This document shows positions 21,101-28,836 of a DNA stretch of 64,000 nt, one piece after another (within the stretch, counting starts at the first letter, position 1; each line of letters begins with the position of its first letter). Both the position numbers and the translations under genes were made by a program. Where the stretch lies: contig NZ_CP056087.1 in NCBI RefSeq assembly GCF_001839655.2, positions 4,278,001 through 4,342,000 on the forward strand. The letters are read 5' to 3'. Below the pieces are notes generated by a model. That model did no database searches. It was not told the origin of the DNA and was given only the letters and a program-made list of their open reading frames with translations. The DNA comes from Pseudomonas argentinensis (lineage in GTDB: Bacteria; Pseudomonadota; Gammaproteobacteria; Pseudomonadales; Pseudomonadaceae).

Positions 21101-21694
21101 GGCTGGGAGGCCCCGGCCCTGAATGCCCTGGGCAGCAGCGGCGTACCCTGGACGGAAGCCGAGCTGAGCGAATACCTGAGCAGCGGCTTCTCCAGCCAGC
21201 ACGGCGTGGCGGCCGGGCCCATGGGGCCTGTGGTCAGCGAACTGGCGACCTTGCCGAAAAGCGATGTGGAGGCCATCGCCCACTACCTGGTTTCACTGGA
21301 TACCGGCACCACAACAAGCACCACAGCGGTCGCCGCCACGGGCATCGACACCCTCTCCCTCAACCGTGGCCAGCGGATCTTCGAGGGTGCCTGCCAGGCC
21401 TGTCATAGCGACGGCAACGGCCCCCAGCTGTTCGGCGTCAGCCCGTCCATGGCGGTCAACAGCAACGTGCACAGCGCGGTGCCGGACAACCTGCTGAACG
21501 TCATCCTGCACGGGATCGACAAGCCGGCCACGCCCGATCTGGGCTACATGCCGGCATTCAAGGACAACCTCAGCGACCGCCAGGTGGCTGACCTGGCCGG
21601 CTACCTGCGCCAGCGTTTCGCCGGCGACCAACCGGCCTGGAAGAACCTGCCGGAGAGGGTTGCCCACGTGCGCGCCAACCCAGGCAGCCACTGA
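18146..21694 (+). CDS. nicB: Nicotinate dehydrogenase NicB, Mo-cofactor/triheme cytochrome fusion
   Basis: A 1182-residue fusion. Residues about 1-745 are a xanthine-dehydrogenase-type molybdopterin domain (MGSGESASVPSAAAIANAI near its end). Residues about 758-775 form one membrane helix (GGLAGVFGTALGLLATAM). The C-terminal third has three heme-c motifs: CAVCH near 813, CAACH near 958 and CQACH near 1082. It hydroxylates nicotinate to 6-hydroxynicotinate and uses cytochromes instead of an FAD subunit to feed the respiratory chain. The frame is open from 18062, but the ATG at 18146 follows GGAGAC and gives the right N-terminus. Confidence 0.95.
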   Translation: MQLTLEQWLAQPDVLLVVDTIQPPSGPMPKGQSATLKPKELGLFLAITGTGKVYAFNGHVDLGTGIRTSLAQIVAEELYLRLDQVEMVLGDTERAPNQGATIASATIQISAVPLRNAAAEARRHLLQLAGERWQTPGEQLTLQEGVFTHPDGRQLGFGELLTGGHIRLEISGEAPLKPASEYRLVGQGAARVDIPAKATGELIYVHDMRLPGMLHGRVIRPPYAGYDSGDFVGNSLLAVDESSIADLPGIVAVVVIRDFVGVVAEREEQAIRAAQQLRIEWKPWQQKLPDLRDVAQAIRDNPRIARTVLDKGDVEQALQDADQRLTRTYLWPYQLHASIGPSCALADYGEQHSRVWSGTQNPHLLRADLAWLLECDERSIEIIRMEASGCYGRNCADDVCADALLLSRAVGKPVRVQLTREQEHVWEPKGTAQLMEVDGGLNADGSISAYDFQTSYPSNGAPTLALLLTGRVEPLPMMFEMGDRTSIPPYDYEHMRVTINDMAPLVRASWMRGVSALPNSFAHESYIDELAFAAGVDPVQYRLQHLKDDPRARELIEATAKRADWQPHTQPQQTPSEGDVLRGRGFAYARYIHSKFPGFGAAWAAWVADVAVDKRTGEVAVTRVVIGHDAGMMINPDGVRHQIHGNVVQSTSRVLKEQVQFEESKVASSEWGTYPILTFPEVPAIDVMMMPRQSEPPMGSGESASVPSAAAIANAIYDATGLRFRELPITAERVRAALNGGSPGADTPATATGKKRSKWWLGGLAGVFGTALGLLATAMPWRAEIAPVAPAASGTWSAATLERGRLLAAAGDCAVCHTAPDGASNAGGLAMETPFGTLYSTNITPDRETGIGTWSFGAFERAMREGISRDGRHLYPAFPYTAFRTITDTDMQALYAYLMSQAPVKQSAPANQMSFPFNIRPLMAGWNALFLGRGEYQADTSRTEQWNRGAYLVNGLGHCAACHSPRNLLGAEKTGKAFLAGGMVDGWEAPALNALGSSGVPWTEAELSEYLSSGFSSQHGVAAGPMGPVVSELATLPKSDVEAIAHYLVSLDTGTTTSTTAVAATGIDTLSLNRGQRIFEGACQACHSDGNGPQLFGVSPSMAVNSNVHSAVPDNLLNVILHGIDKPATPDLGYMPAFKDNLSDRQVADLAGYLRQRFAGDQPAWKNLPERVAHVRANPGSH

Positions 21695-21703
21695 CGACGC
21701 AGC

Positions 21704-22357
21704 CTAGACGCCCTCGCCCGCTCGCGCCAGGCCGCGCAGCACCAGGTCGCAGATGAATGCCAGCCAGTGCTGCTTCTCCTTCGGCGAGGCCAGCGCATCG
21801 TCGAGAAAGCAGCTCAGGGTGTGCAGGTTCGAGTTGTAGAAGTAGCAGAGCGAGGCGATCATCAGGTAGACGTGGCGGATATCGATGTCCTGACGAAACA
21901 GCCCCTGCTCCTGCCCCGCCCTGACGATGGGTTCGAGCATCCCCACCGTCGTACCGGATAGTGCCCGCAGGTTGCTCGACTTGCGCGCATGGACGCCCTG
22001 CAGCAGGTTTTCCGTCCCCAGGATGGTGATGAACTCCGGGTGCTTGAGGTAGTGGTTCCAGGTGAAGGCCACCAGATCGCGGATCGCCTGCCGGGGATCC
22101 GTCAGATCGAAGCGCTGGCGCGCCTCGGCGCGGTTGAACTGGGCGTAGATATGCTCCAGCACACTGACGAACAGCTCGTCCTTGCTGCCGAAGTAGTAGT
22201 AAATCATCCGCTCGTTGCATTGCGCCTGGCTGGCGATCTGCTCGGTGCGCGCCCCGGCGTAGCCCTGCCGGCTGAACACCTTGACCGCCGCCTTGAGAAT
22301 GGCCGTGCGGGTGCGGTCTGCCTGAGCAGCTCGGGTACCAGCCCCAGGCTTTTGCAT
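21704..22357 (-). CDS. nicS: TetR-family repressor NicS
   Basis: A 217-residue TetR regulator, with HTH region RTAILKAAVKVFSRQGYAGA and CNERMIYYYFGSKDELF, then a helical ligand domain. I choose the ATG at 22357, with GGAG six bases upstream; the open frame extends to 22426 without a site. It converges on nicB, the stops being only 10 bp apart. In P. putida, NicS represses nicAB and is released by nicotinate or 6-hydroxynicotinate. That role is inferred from matching gene order. Confidence 0.9.
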   Translation of the reverse strand: MQKPGAGTRAAQADRTRTAILKAAVKVFSRQGYAGARTEQIASQAQCNERMIYYYFGSKDELFVSVLEHIYAQFNRAEARQRFDLTDPRQAIRDLVAFTWNHYLKHPEFITILGTENLLQGVHARKSSNLRALSGTTVGMLEPIVRAGQEQGLFRQDIDIRHVYLMIASLCYFYNSNLHTLSCFLDDALASPKEKQHWLAFICDLVLRGLARAGEGV

Positions 22358-22434
22358 GATCAACTCCACCTCCAAGACGAAGGCGAAGTATGGAGCATCG
22401 ACCGCCCGATACCAATTGCTCGCCACCGCCCGAA

Positions 22435-22648
22435 GCCTAGGGTCTGTTGACGTTTCACGCCCGGCCCTACGGATGGGGCCGCCTAGGTTGTGCGGGAAAT
22501 CTCGCCATGCGTCGTTGGAGGACTTGGCAAGGGAAAACGCGGACGGCTAGTCCATTGCCTGCGTCCTCCGCCTAGCGGATCGCCGCCCGGCCTGGCGAGA
22601 TTTCTCGCGGTAACGCGGCTCGCGTTGGAACGTCAACAGACCCTAGGC
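22435..22648. repeat. 214-bp inverted-repeat (MITE-like) element
   Basis: Perfect 20-bp terminal inverted repeats GCCTAGGGTCTGTTGACGTT (22435-22454) and its complement (22629-22648) bound the element. Internally GAAATCTCGCC (22496-22506) pairs with GGCGAGATTTC (22594-22604). It encodes no protein. No clear target-site duplication is visible at the ends. The size and symmetry suggest a non-autonomous mobile element or large palindromic repeat, inserted between nicS and the GlxA-type regulator. Confidence 0.65.
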
Positions 22649-22663
22649 AGGCGAGCGGTGGGA

Positions 22664-23644
22664 TCAGCCTTCGACCGACCGCGCCTGTCGCTGTCCGAAG
22701 CGCTCGCGGTAGAACGACGGAGCCAGGCCGACCAGCTTGCGAAACGCCACGCGAAAGCTTTCCACCGAGGCGAACCCACAGCGCTCGGCAATCTGTTCGC
22801 TGTTCAGGCCCGTGCTTTCCAGCAGCGCGCGGGCCTGGGCCATGCGCGCATGCTGCAGCCAGCGCTTGGGCGTCATGCCGGTGGCCTCGCTGAAACGCCG
22901 CAGGAAGGTGCGCTCGCTCATCAAGGCCCTGGCCGCCAGTTGGCTCACCGTCAGGGGATCGCCGAGGTGCTGACGTGCCCACTCGAGCACCGCGGACAGA
23001 TCGTCCCTGGGCGCCTGGGCAACCGGTGCCGGGATGAACTGGGCCTGCCCACCGGAGCGTTGCGGGGCCATTACCAGGCGGCGTGCCACGCTATTGGCGA
23101 CATGGGCGCCGAAGTCGCGCTCCACCAGATGCAGGCAGGCATCGATGCCGGCTGCGCTACCGGCCGAGGTGATGACCTGGCCGCTGTCGACGTAGAGCAC
23201 CGCCGGGTCGACAGCGATCGCGGGGAAGCGGGCTGCCAGTTCATCCGTGTAGCGCCAGTGGGTCGTGGCGCGCTGGCCATCGAGCAGCCCGGCAGCCGCC
23301 AGCACGAACACCCCCGAGCAGATCGACAGCAGCCGCGCGCCTCTGCCGTGGGCCGTGCGCAGCGCATCGATCAGCGGCTGCGGCGGTCGCTCGTTGCGGT
23401 CACGCCAACCCGGCACGATGATCGTGCGCGCCTCGCTCAGCGCCTCGAGACCGGCATCGGCGCTTACCTGAATGCCGCCCAAGGCGCGCATCGGCCCCGG
23501 GTCCACGGCGACGATGCAGTACCGGTACCAGGGGAAATCGAACTCCGGCCGCGGCAGACCGAAGATTTCCACGGCGATGCCGAATTCGAAGGTGCACAAG
23601 CCGTCATAGGCCAGCACGGCCACCAGGCCCGGGTCGCGGTTCAT
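22664..23644 (-). CDS. GlxA/FtrA-type AraC regulator with DJ-1/PfpI domain
   Basis: A 326-residue regulator with an N-terminal DJ-1/PfpI-like domain (about 8-175), including the elbow SICSGVFVLAAAGLLDG and cysteine. The C-terminal AraC double HTH (about 220-315) has SQLAARALMSERTFLRRF and IAERCGFASVESFRVAFRK. FtrA-like proteins of this layout often neighbour rhodanese genes, as here, where a rhodanese gene starts 95 bp away divergently. It probably regulates that pair. The ligand is unknown. Confidence 0.88.
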   Translation of the reverse strand: MNRDPGLVAVLAYDGLCTFEFGIAVEIFGLPRPEFDFPWYRYCIVAVDPGPMRALGGIQVSADAGLEALSEARTIIVPGWRDRNERPPQPLIDALRTAHGRGARLLSICSGVFVLAAAGLLDGQRATTHWRYTDELAARFPAIAVDPAVLYVDSGQVITSAGSAAGIDACLHLVERDFGAHVANSVARRLVMAPQRSGGQAQFIPAPVAQAPRDDLSAVLEWARQHLGDPLTVSQLAARALMSERTFLRRFSEATGMTPKRWLQHARMAQARALLESTGLNSEQIAERCGFASVESFRVAFRKLVGLAPSFYRERFGQRQARSVEG

Positions 23645-23739
23645 TTGGCGGAAAACTACCGGTCAATGTCGATTGCGCCACTGTAGCGCGCCTGGCGCGT
23701 TAACTAAAGTGGACGCTCCGTTAACCAGGAGCTACCACC

Positions 23740-24180
23740 ATGCCAAGTCTGATCAGCGAAATCCCCACCGCCTCCTGTGCCGAAGCGCAGGCGCATTTCG
23801 GCAATCGGCTGCGTTTCGAAACCGACTGCTCGGATGTCCATCGCAGCCAACAGCGCGGCGATGTCGACTACCTGCTGGTGGATGTGCGCGGCCCCGAGGC
23901 TTATGCCGCCGGCCATGTTCCCGGTGCCATCAATATACCCACCGCAGCCATCACAGCCGAGCGGCTGGCAGCCTTCAGCCCTTCGACGCTGTTCGTCGTC
24001 TACTGCGCCGGCCCCCACTGCAACGGGGTGCACCGCGCGGCCCTGCGCCTGGCAAGCCTCGGCTACGGGGTAAAGGAAATGCTCGGTGGGGTGACCGGCT
24101 GGCTCGACGAGGGCCTGGCGCTGGTTGGCGAGAACGTAGAGCAAGCCGCGCCGGCCTCCGCCATTTCCTGCGCATGCTAA
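23740..24180 (+). CDS. Rhodanese-domain protein
   Basis: A 146-residue single-domain rhodanese. VDYLLVDVRGPEAYAAGHVP and GAINIP form the CH2A region. The active loop is VVYCAGPHCNGVHRAA, whose first cysteine would carry the persulfide. It likely transfers sulfane sulfur to thiols or a dedicated acceptor in the cytoplasm. The C-terminus ends in CAC, adding two more cysteines. Its stop overlaps the next gene's start, and it diverges from the GlxA/FtrA-type regulator. Confidence 0.9.
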   Translation: MPSLISEIPTASCAEAQAHFGNRLRFETDCSDVHRSQQRGDVDYLLVDVRGPEAYAAGHVPGAINIPTAAITAERLAAFSPSTLFVVYCAGPHCNGVHRAALRLASLGYGVKEMLGGVTGWLDEGLALVGENVEQAAPASAISCAC

Positions 24181-24689
24181 GCCCCCACGATGCCGTTCGA
24201 GCGGCCGAACCTGCGGACGTGCCCGTGCTGCTCGACCTGATGCGCGAGCTGGCCGAGTTCGAGGACTACCTCGATGACTTCAGGGTCGATGAGCAGGCAC
24301 TGCTGAGCCGCGTTTTCGGCCCGGATGCCCAGTGCGAGGTACTGGTGGCCGACGTCGGGCGCCACCTGGCCGGTTATGCCGTGGCGCTGGCAATCCCCTT
24401 CACCTTCGATCTGCGCCCCACCCTGCTGCTCAAGGAGCTGTACGTCCGCGAAGGGTATCGCCGCGCAGGGCTGGGCCAGGCGCTGATGCAGGGGGTCGCC
24501 CTGCTGGCGCAGCGCAAGGGTGCGGGGCGGCTGAAATGGGATGTGCTGCGGGGAAACGCGCGCGCGCAAGCCTTCTATGCCCGCCTTGGCGGCAAGCCCG
24601 ACGACAAATGGGTGGCCTACCAGATGGACCGGCAGGCGCTCGACCGACTCGTCGCCTCAGCCGAGATGGTCGACTCGCACCGTTCTTGA
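24174..24689 (+). CDS. GNAT-family N-acetyltransferase
   Basis: A 171-residue acetyltransferase. The N-terminal helices include DVPVLLDLMRELAEFEDY. The acetyl-CoA motif is KELYVREGYRRAGLGQALM (R/Q-x-x-G-x-G/A form), and NARAQAFYARLGGKPDDKW closes the fold. It resembles diamine-acetyltransferase-like GNATs by the early EFE segment, but the substrate is not assignable. The ATG at 24174 overlaps the rhodanese stop by seven bases, so the two genes are coupled. Confidence 0.9.
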   Translation: MLSPHDAVRAAEPADVPVLLDLMRELAEFEDYLDDFRVDEQALLSRVFGPDAQCEVLVADVGRHLAGYAVALAIPFTFDLRPTLLLKELYVREGYRRAGLGQALMQGVALLAQRKGAGRLKWDVLRGNARAQAFYARLGGKPDDKWVAYQMDRQALDRLVASAEMVDSHRS

Positions 24690-24704
24690 AAACCGGCACC
24701 CCAC

Positions 24705-24905
24705 TCAGCGCGCGGGCTGCTTCACCCGTCCCAGCGCCCGGTAGAGCGTCGAGCGATGTACACCGAGCTTGCTGGCAGCTTCGCTGACCGAGCGGCCCTG
24801 CCCGATCATCTGCTTGGCGAACGCGATCTGCTCTGCGCACAGGCACGGTTTGGCGCAAATTGCACGCCGCGCGCCTTGGCGGCTGCGCGGCCGGGGTTGT
24901 TGCGC
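24705..24905 (-). pseudogene. Serine recombinase (resolvase) C-terminal remnant, frameshifted
   Basis: Directly after the kdpE stop, the minus strand encodes ERNNPGRAAAKARGVQF, matching the arm of Tn3/Hin-type resolvases. After a frameshift near 24840 comes AEQIAFAKQMIGQGRSVSEA and KLGVHRSTLYRALGRV, the DNA-binding HTH, ending at TGA 24705-24707. The catalytic domain is missing. It is a decayed fragment of a mobile-element recombinase whose 5' part was replaced by, or recombined with, the kdpE end. Confidence 0.7.
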
Positions 24906-25601
24906 TCAGTGTTCCTCATCGATCAAGCGGTAACCGACGCCCACGATGGTCTGGATCACTCGCGAGGCACCCGGGTCGTCCTGGAATTTCTGGCGCAGCC
25001 GGCCGACCGCCGTGCGCAGGCTGCGGCTGTCGCCCAGGTGACTGGGGCCCCAGACCAGGCGGATCAACTGTTCGGCGGTGACGATGCGGCCGTGATTGCG
25101 GGCGAGAATCTCCAGCACGCCGTACTCCTTCCTGCTCAGGCTGATCGCCACACCGCGCAGAGTCACCAGGCGCTGGGACAGGTCGACGTACAGCTGCCCC
25201 AGGCGGATGGCGGGCTGCAGCATCAGCTCGTCCGACGAGGCGCGCAGCAGCCCACGGACGCGGGCCATGAACTCCTGGATGCCGAAGGGCTTGGTGACGT
25301 AGTCGTTGGCGCCCAGATCCAGCAGGCGCACCTTCTCCTCCTGGCTGTTGCGCACCGACAGCACCAATACCGGCACCTCTGACCAGGCGCGCAGCTCGCG
25401 CAGCACCTCGCTGCCGTCCATGTCCGGCAGGCCCAGGTCGAGAATGACCAGGTGCGGCGCCTGGATCGCCGCCAGCGTCAGGCCCTTGGCCCCGGTGGCG
25501 GCCTCCAGCACGGTGAACGACTGGGTGGCGAGGCTGATGCGCAGCAGCTTGCGGATCTGCTTCTCGTCGTCGATCACCAGAATGCGCGGCGACTCATTCA
25601 C
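24906..25601 (-). CDS. kdpE: KdpE, response regulator for potassium transport
   Basis: A 231-residue OmpR-type regulator. The receiver domain has D11/D12, phospho-acceptor D55 in VILDLGLPD and K104 in YVTKPF. The winged-helix C-terminus ends IQTIVGVGYRLIDEE. The start is a GTG at 25601 inside the end of kdpD (GTGAATGA), giving an 8-base overlap and normal family length; no ATG fits this frame. It activates kdpFABC when phosphorylated by KdpD under low potassium or osmotic stress. A resolvase remnant begins at its stop codon. Confidence 0.95.
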   Translation of the reverse strand: MNESPRILVIDDEKQIRKLLRISLATQSFTVLEAATGAKGLTLAAIQAPHLVILDLGLPDMDGSEVLRELRAWSEVPVLVLSVRNSQEEKVRLLDLGANDYVTKPFGIQEFMARVRGLLRASSDELMLQPAIRLGQLYVDLSQRLVTLRGVAISLSRKEYGVLEILARNHGRIVTAEQLIRLVWGPSHLGDSRSLRTAVGRLRQKFQDDPGASRVIQTIVGVGYRLIDEEH

Positions 25602-28239
25602 CGGCGCCTCCCGCCACCCCGGCATTGCTGGCCAGCGGCAGGTGCAGCGACAGGGCCGTGCCGCGCCGATCGTCACCGTCTGCCACCTCGACGTGGCCCC
25701 CATGGGCACCGAGCATGCCCCGGCAGATGGCCAACCCAAGCCCGGTGCCCTTGCCGCCCCGGTCGCCGCGCGCCGCGGTGTAGAACATGTCGAAGATCTG
25801 CTCGCGCTCGGCCGCGGGAATGCCCGGGCCCTGGTCGGCCACGCGCAACACCAGCTCGCGCTCGTCATGGGCGACGCTGACCGTGACCCGACCGCCCTCC
25901 GGCGAGAAGCGCGCGGCGTTTTCCAGCACGTTGACCAGCGCCTGCTCGATGAGCGCCGCGTGAACGTGCAGCAGCGGCAGGTCGGGCGGCACGCTGACGC
26001 TGAGCTGCAGGTCGCTGAGCACGTGGCGCAGGCGATTGACCGCACTGCTGACGATATCGCCGGGCGCCACCCAGTCCCGGGAGAGTTTCAGGCCGCCGTG
26101 CCCGAGGCGGGTCATGTCCAGCAGGTTCTGGATGTAGCGGTCCAGCCGCTCGGCTTCGTCGCGGGTGCCTTCCAGCAGCTCGATGCGCTCGGCGGGCGGG
26201 ATGACGCTACCCAGGCTGAGCAGGCTGTCGATCGAGCCGCGCATGGCGGTCAGCGGTGTGCGCAGGTCGTGGGAGACCGAGGCCAGCAAGGCGCTGCGCA
26301 GTTGCTCGGTTTCGCCATGCAGGCGAGCGGCCTCGAGGTTCTCGGCCAGGCGCGCACGGGCCAGGGATTGGGCGATGGGTTGGCTGAGCGCGGTGAGCGC
26401 GCGGCGCTGCACGGCGGTAAGGGCGCCGCCCCCGCGTGGGCGAGCGCCGAGGACGGCGAGCGGGCCGTCTTCGTCGGTCAGCGGAAACCACCACCAGGCA
26501 CACTCCGGCAAGGTGTCGGTACCCAGGCCGGCGGGCTCCCTATGGCGCCAGGCCCAATCGGCGGCCGCTTCGTCGCGTTCGCCCAGCTCGGCCTGCAAGC
26601 CGCTCTGGGTGCGCCACTGCTGGTGCTCACCTCGGCCTAGGATCAGGAAATCCATGGCCATGCGCTCTTGCAGGTGCGTGACCGCCGCACTGATCACCGC
26701 CTGGCGATCCGTCGCCCTGGCCAGGCTGCGCGACAGCTCCAGCAGCGCCACCGTCGCGCCCTGGGTTTCGCGCAGGCTCTGCAGCTGGCGGCGCTGGTGC
26801 GAGGCCAGGTTGCCCGTCAGGGCGGCCATGAACAGGAAGAAGAACAGCGACAGCAGGTCCTGGTGGCGGTCGATCGTCAGCGAATACCGGGGCTCGATAA
26901 AGAACCAGTTGTAGGCGATGAACGACAGTACCGCGCAGCTCAGCGCCGGGCCGATGCTGCTGCGCACCGCCACCACCAGCACGGCGGACAGAAATACCAG
27001 GGCGACGTTCGGCAGCTCCAGGACGTGGGTCAGCCCCATGGCCGCCAGGGTCGCCGCGACGCTGACCAGGGCGGCCAGCGCATAGGGCCGCCAGGCCAGC
27101 TGCGGCGGCGGGCGCGGCCGGTCGTCACGGGCCTCAGAGGCGATATCGAGCACGCTGATTTCCAGGCCCGCGCCAAGGGCGAGCAGGCGTGCTGCCAGAT
27201 TCCTGCGCCAGAAGGCGCGCGGTTCGCCGCGGGCGATCAGGATCGAGCTGGCGCGTCGGTCATGGGCATGCTCGACCAGGCTTCTGGCCGGCTCGCCGCG
27301 CAGCGTGACCACTTCGCCGCCGAGCCGCTCGGCCAGCTGGCAGGCCGCCTGCAGGCGCTGGCGCCAGCGGTCGTCGACGGGCGTGCCGGCATCGACGTGC
27401 ACCACTGTCCAGGGCAAGTGACGCCGCTGCGCCACGCGGCTGGCGTAGCGCACCAGCGCCTGGGCGCACTCGTCGCCCTGGATGCCCACCAGCAACCGGC
27501 CGCGCACCGCCGGCAAGGCGTCGCCGTGCTGCAGCGCGCGGCGGTCGAGATCGGCATCCACCCGGGCCGCAGCGGTCTGCATCGCCAGCTCGCGCAGCGC
27601 GGTGAGGTTGGTCTGGCTGAAGAACGCATCGATGGCCGCCCTGGCCTGCTCCGGCACGTAGACCTTGCCCTCGCGCAGGCGCTCGAGCAGATCCCGGGGC
27701 GGCAGATCGATGAGCAGGATCTCGTCGGCCTCCTGGATCACCCAGTCCGGCACGGTTTCGCGCACCCGGATGCCGGTAATGGCATGCACCTGATCGTTGA
27801 GGCTTTCCAGGTGCTGGACGTTGATGGTCGAGTAGACGTCGATCCCCGCCGACAGCAGCTCCTGCACATCCTGCCAGCGCTTGGTGTGGCGGCTGCCCGG
27901 GGCGTTGCTATGGGCCAGCTCGTCGACCAGGGCCAGGTCGGGCCTGATGGCCAGCAACCCGTCGAGGTCGAGTTCGGCCAGGGTCATGCCGCGGTAGGGC
28001 ACGGCGCGCGGCTCCTGCTGGCTGAGGCCGACGGTCAGCGCGGCGGTTTCGCTGCGCCCGTGGGTCTCGACGATCCCGCAGCGCACCTCGACGCCCAGCG
28101 CCTGCTGGCGGCGCGCGGCCTGCAGCATCGCGTAGGTCTTGCCGACCCCCGGCGCCGCGCCCAGAAAGATCTTCAGCCTGCCACGGTCGTCCCGCGGCAG
28201 GTCAGCCAGCAGGGCATCTGCTCGCTGGGTGCTGTTCAT
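25594..28239 (-). CDS. kdpD: KdpD, sensor kinase for potassium limitation
   Basis: An 881-residue membrane sensor kinase. The N-terminal KdpD domain has a Walker A motif ([14 protein letters not shown]) and [21 protein letters not shown] universal-stress-like domain, four membrane helices near 390-490 and a GAF region follow. HisKA has H657 in [11 protein letters not shown]; HATPase has [20 protein letters not shown] and [11 protein letters not shown]. All usual domains are intact. Start overlaps the kdpC stop (ATGA at 28236-28239). Confidence 0.96.
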   Translation of the reverse strand: MNSTQRADALLADLPRDDRGRLKIFLGAAPGVGKTYAMLQAARRQQALGVEVRCGIVETHGRSETAALTVGLSQQEPRAVPYRGMTLAELDLDGLLAIRPDLALVDELAHSNAPGSRHTKRWQDVQELLSAGIDVYSTINVQHLESLNDQVHAITGIRVRETVPDWVIQEADEILLIDLPPRDLLERLREGKVYVPEQARAAIDAFFSQTNLTALRELAMQTAAARVDADLDRRALQHGDALPAVRGRLLVGIQGDECAQALVRYASRVAQRRHLPWTVVHVDAGTPVDDRWRQRLQAACQLAERLGGEVVTLRGEPARSLVEHAHDRRASSILIARGEPRAFWRRNLAARLLALGAGLEISVLDIASEARDDRPRPPPQLAWRPYALAALVSVAATLAAMGLTHVLELPNVALVFLSAVLVVAVRSSIGPALSCAVLSFIAYNWFFIEPRYSLTIDRHQDLLSLFFFLFMAALTGNLASHQRRQLQSLRETQGATVALLELSRSLARATDRQAVISAAVTHLQERMAMDFLILGRGEHQQWRTQSGLQAELGERDEAAADWAWRHREPAGLGTDTLPECAWWWFPLTDEDGPLAVLGARPRGGGALTAVQRRALTALSQPIAQSLARARLAENLEAARLHGETEQLRSALLASVSHDLRTPLTAMRGSIDSLLSLGSVIPPAERIELLEGTRDEAERLDRYIQNLLDMTRLGHGGLKLSRDWVAPGDIVSSAVNRLRHVLSDLQLSVSVPPDLPLLHVHAALIEQALVNVLENAARFSPEGGRVTVSVAHDERELVLRVADQGPGIPAAEREQIFDMFYTAARGDRGGKGTGLGLAICRGMLGAHGGHVEVADGDDRRGTALSLHLPLASNAGVAGGAGE

Positions 28240-28832
28240 CGCGCCCGATCCCCTGCCAGCTCGGCGAGCGATGCGTTGAGGTCGAGGATGTTGACCACGG
28301 CCGGGCCGATGGCCGGGCGCTGCGCCAGGGCCTGCACCTGCCCGCGCAGCACCTGCGGGTCGATACCCCGCGCCGCCGCCACGCGGGGCAGCTGGTAGAG
28401 CACGGCAGCCACGGGCAGGTCGGGGTCGAGCCCGCTGCCCGAGGTGGTCACCAGGGCCAGGGGCGCCGGCGCCTGTGCGTTGGCACCCAGATCAGCGGCC
28501 TCTTTCGAGACCCGCTCGGCCAATGCCGGGTTGGAGAACGACAGGTTGCTCGCCGCGCTGGCGACCGTGGCGAAGTCGCCGGCGGAAGGACGGGAGTGAA
28601 ACCACGGGTCGCCCTCGAACTTCTGCGCGATCAGCCGGCTGCCGCGCACGACACCGCTCGGGTCTTGCAACAGGCTGCCATTGGCCTGTTCGGGAAAGGC
28701 GCTCTGCGCCACCACGGTGACGAACAGCGGGTAGGCCGCACCGGTGATCAGCGTCATCAGTGCCAGGGTGGCGACGGCCGGGCGCAGATGGGTGAACCAA
28801 CTGACGGGTTGCTGGATAGCGTTCATGTTCAT
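28236..28832 (-). CDS. kdpC: KdpC subunit of K+-transporting ATPase
   Basis: A 198-residue single-span subunit of the KdpFABC pump. One N-terminal membrane helix ([20 protein letters not shown]) is followed by a periplasmic domain with [20 protein letters not shown] and [20 protein letters not shown]. KdpC stabilises the complex and aids K+ loading. It starts 4 bp after the kdpB stop and overlaps kdpD. A second in-frame ATG two codons later is possible. Confidence 0.95.
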   Translation of the reverse strand: MNMNAIQQPVSWFTHLRPAVATLALMTLITGAAYPLFVTVVAQSAFPEQANGSLLQDPSGVVRGSRLIAQKFEGDPWFHSRPSAGDFATVASAASNLSFSNPALAERVSKEAADLGANAQAPAPLALVTTSGSGLDPDLPVAAVLYQLPRVAAARGIDPQVLRGQVQALAQRPAIGPAVVNILDLNASLAELAGDRAR

Positions 28833-28836
28833 CTCC

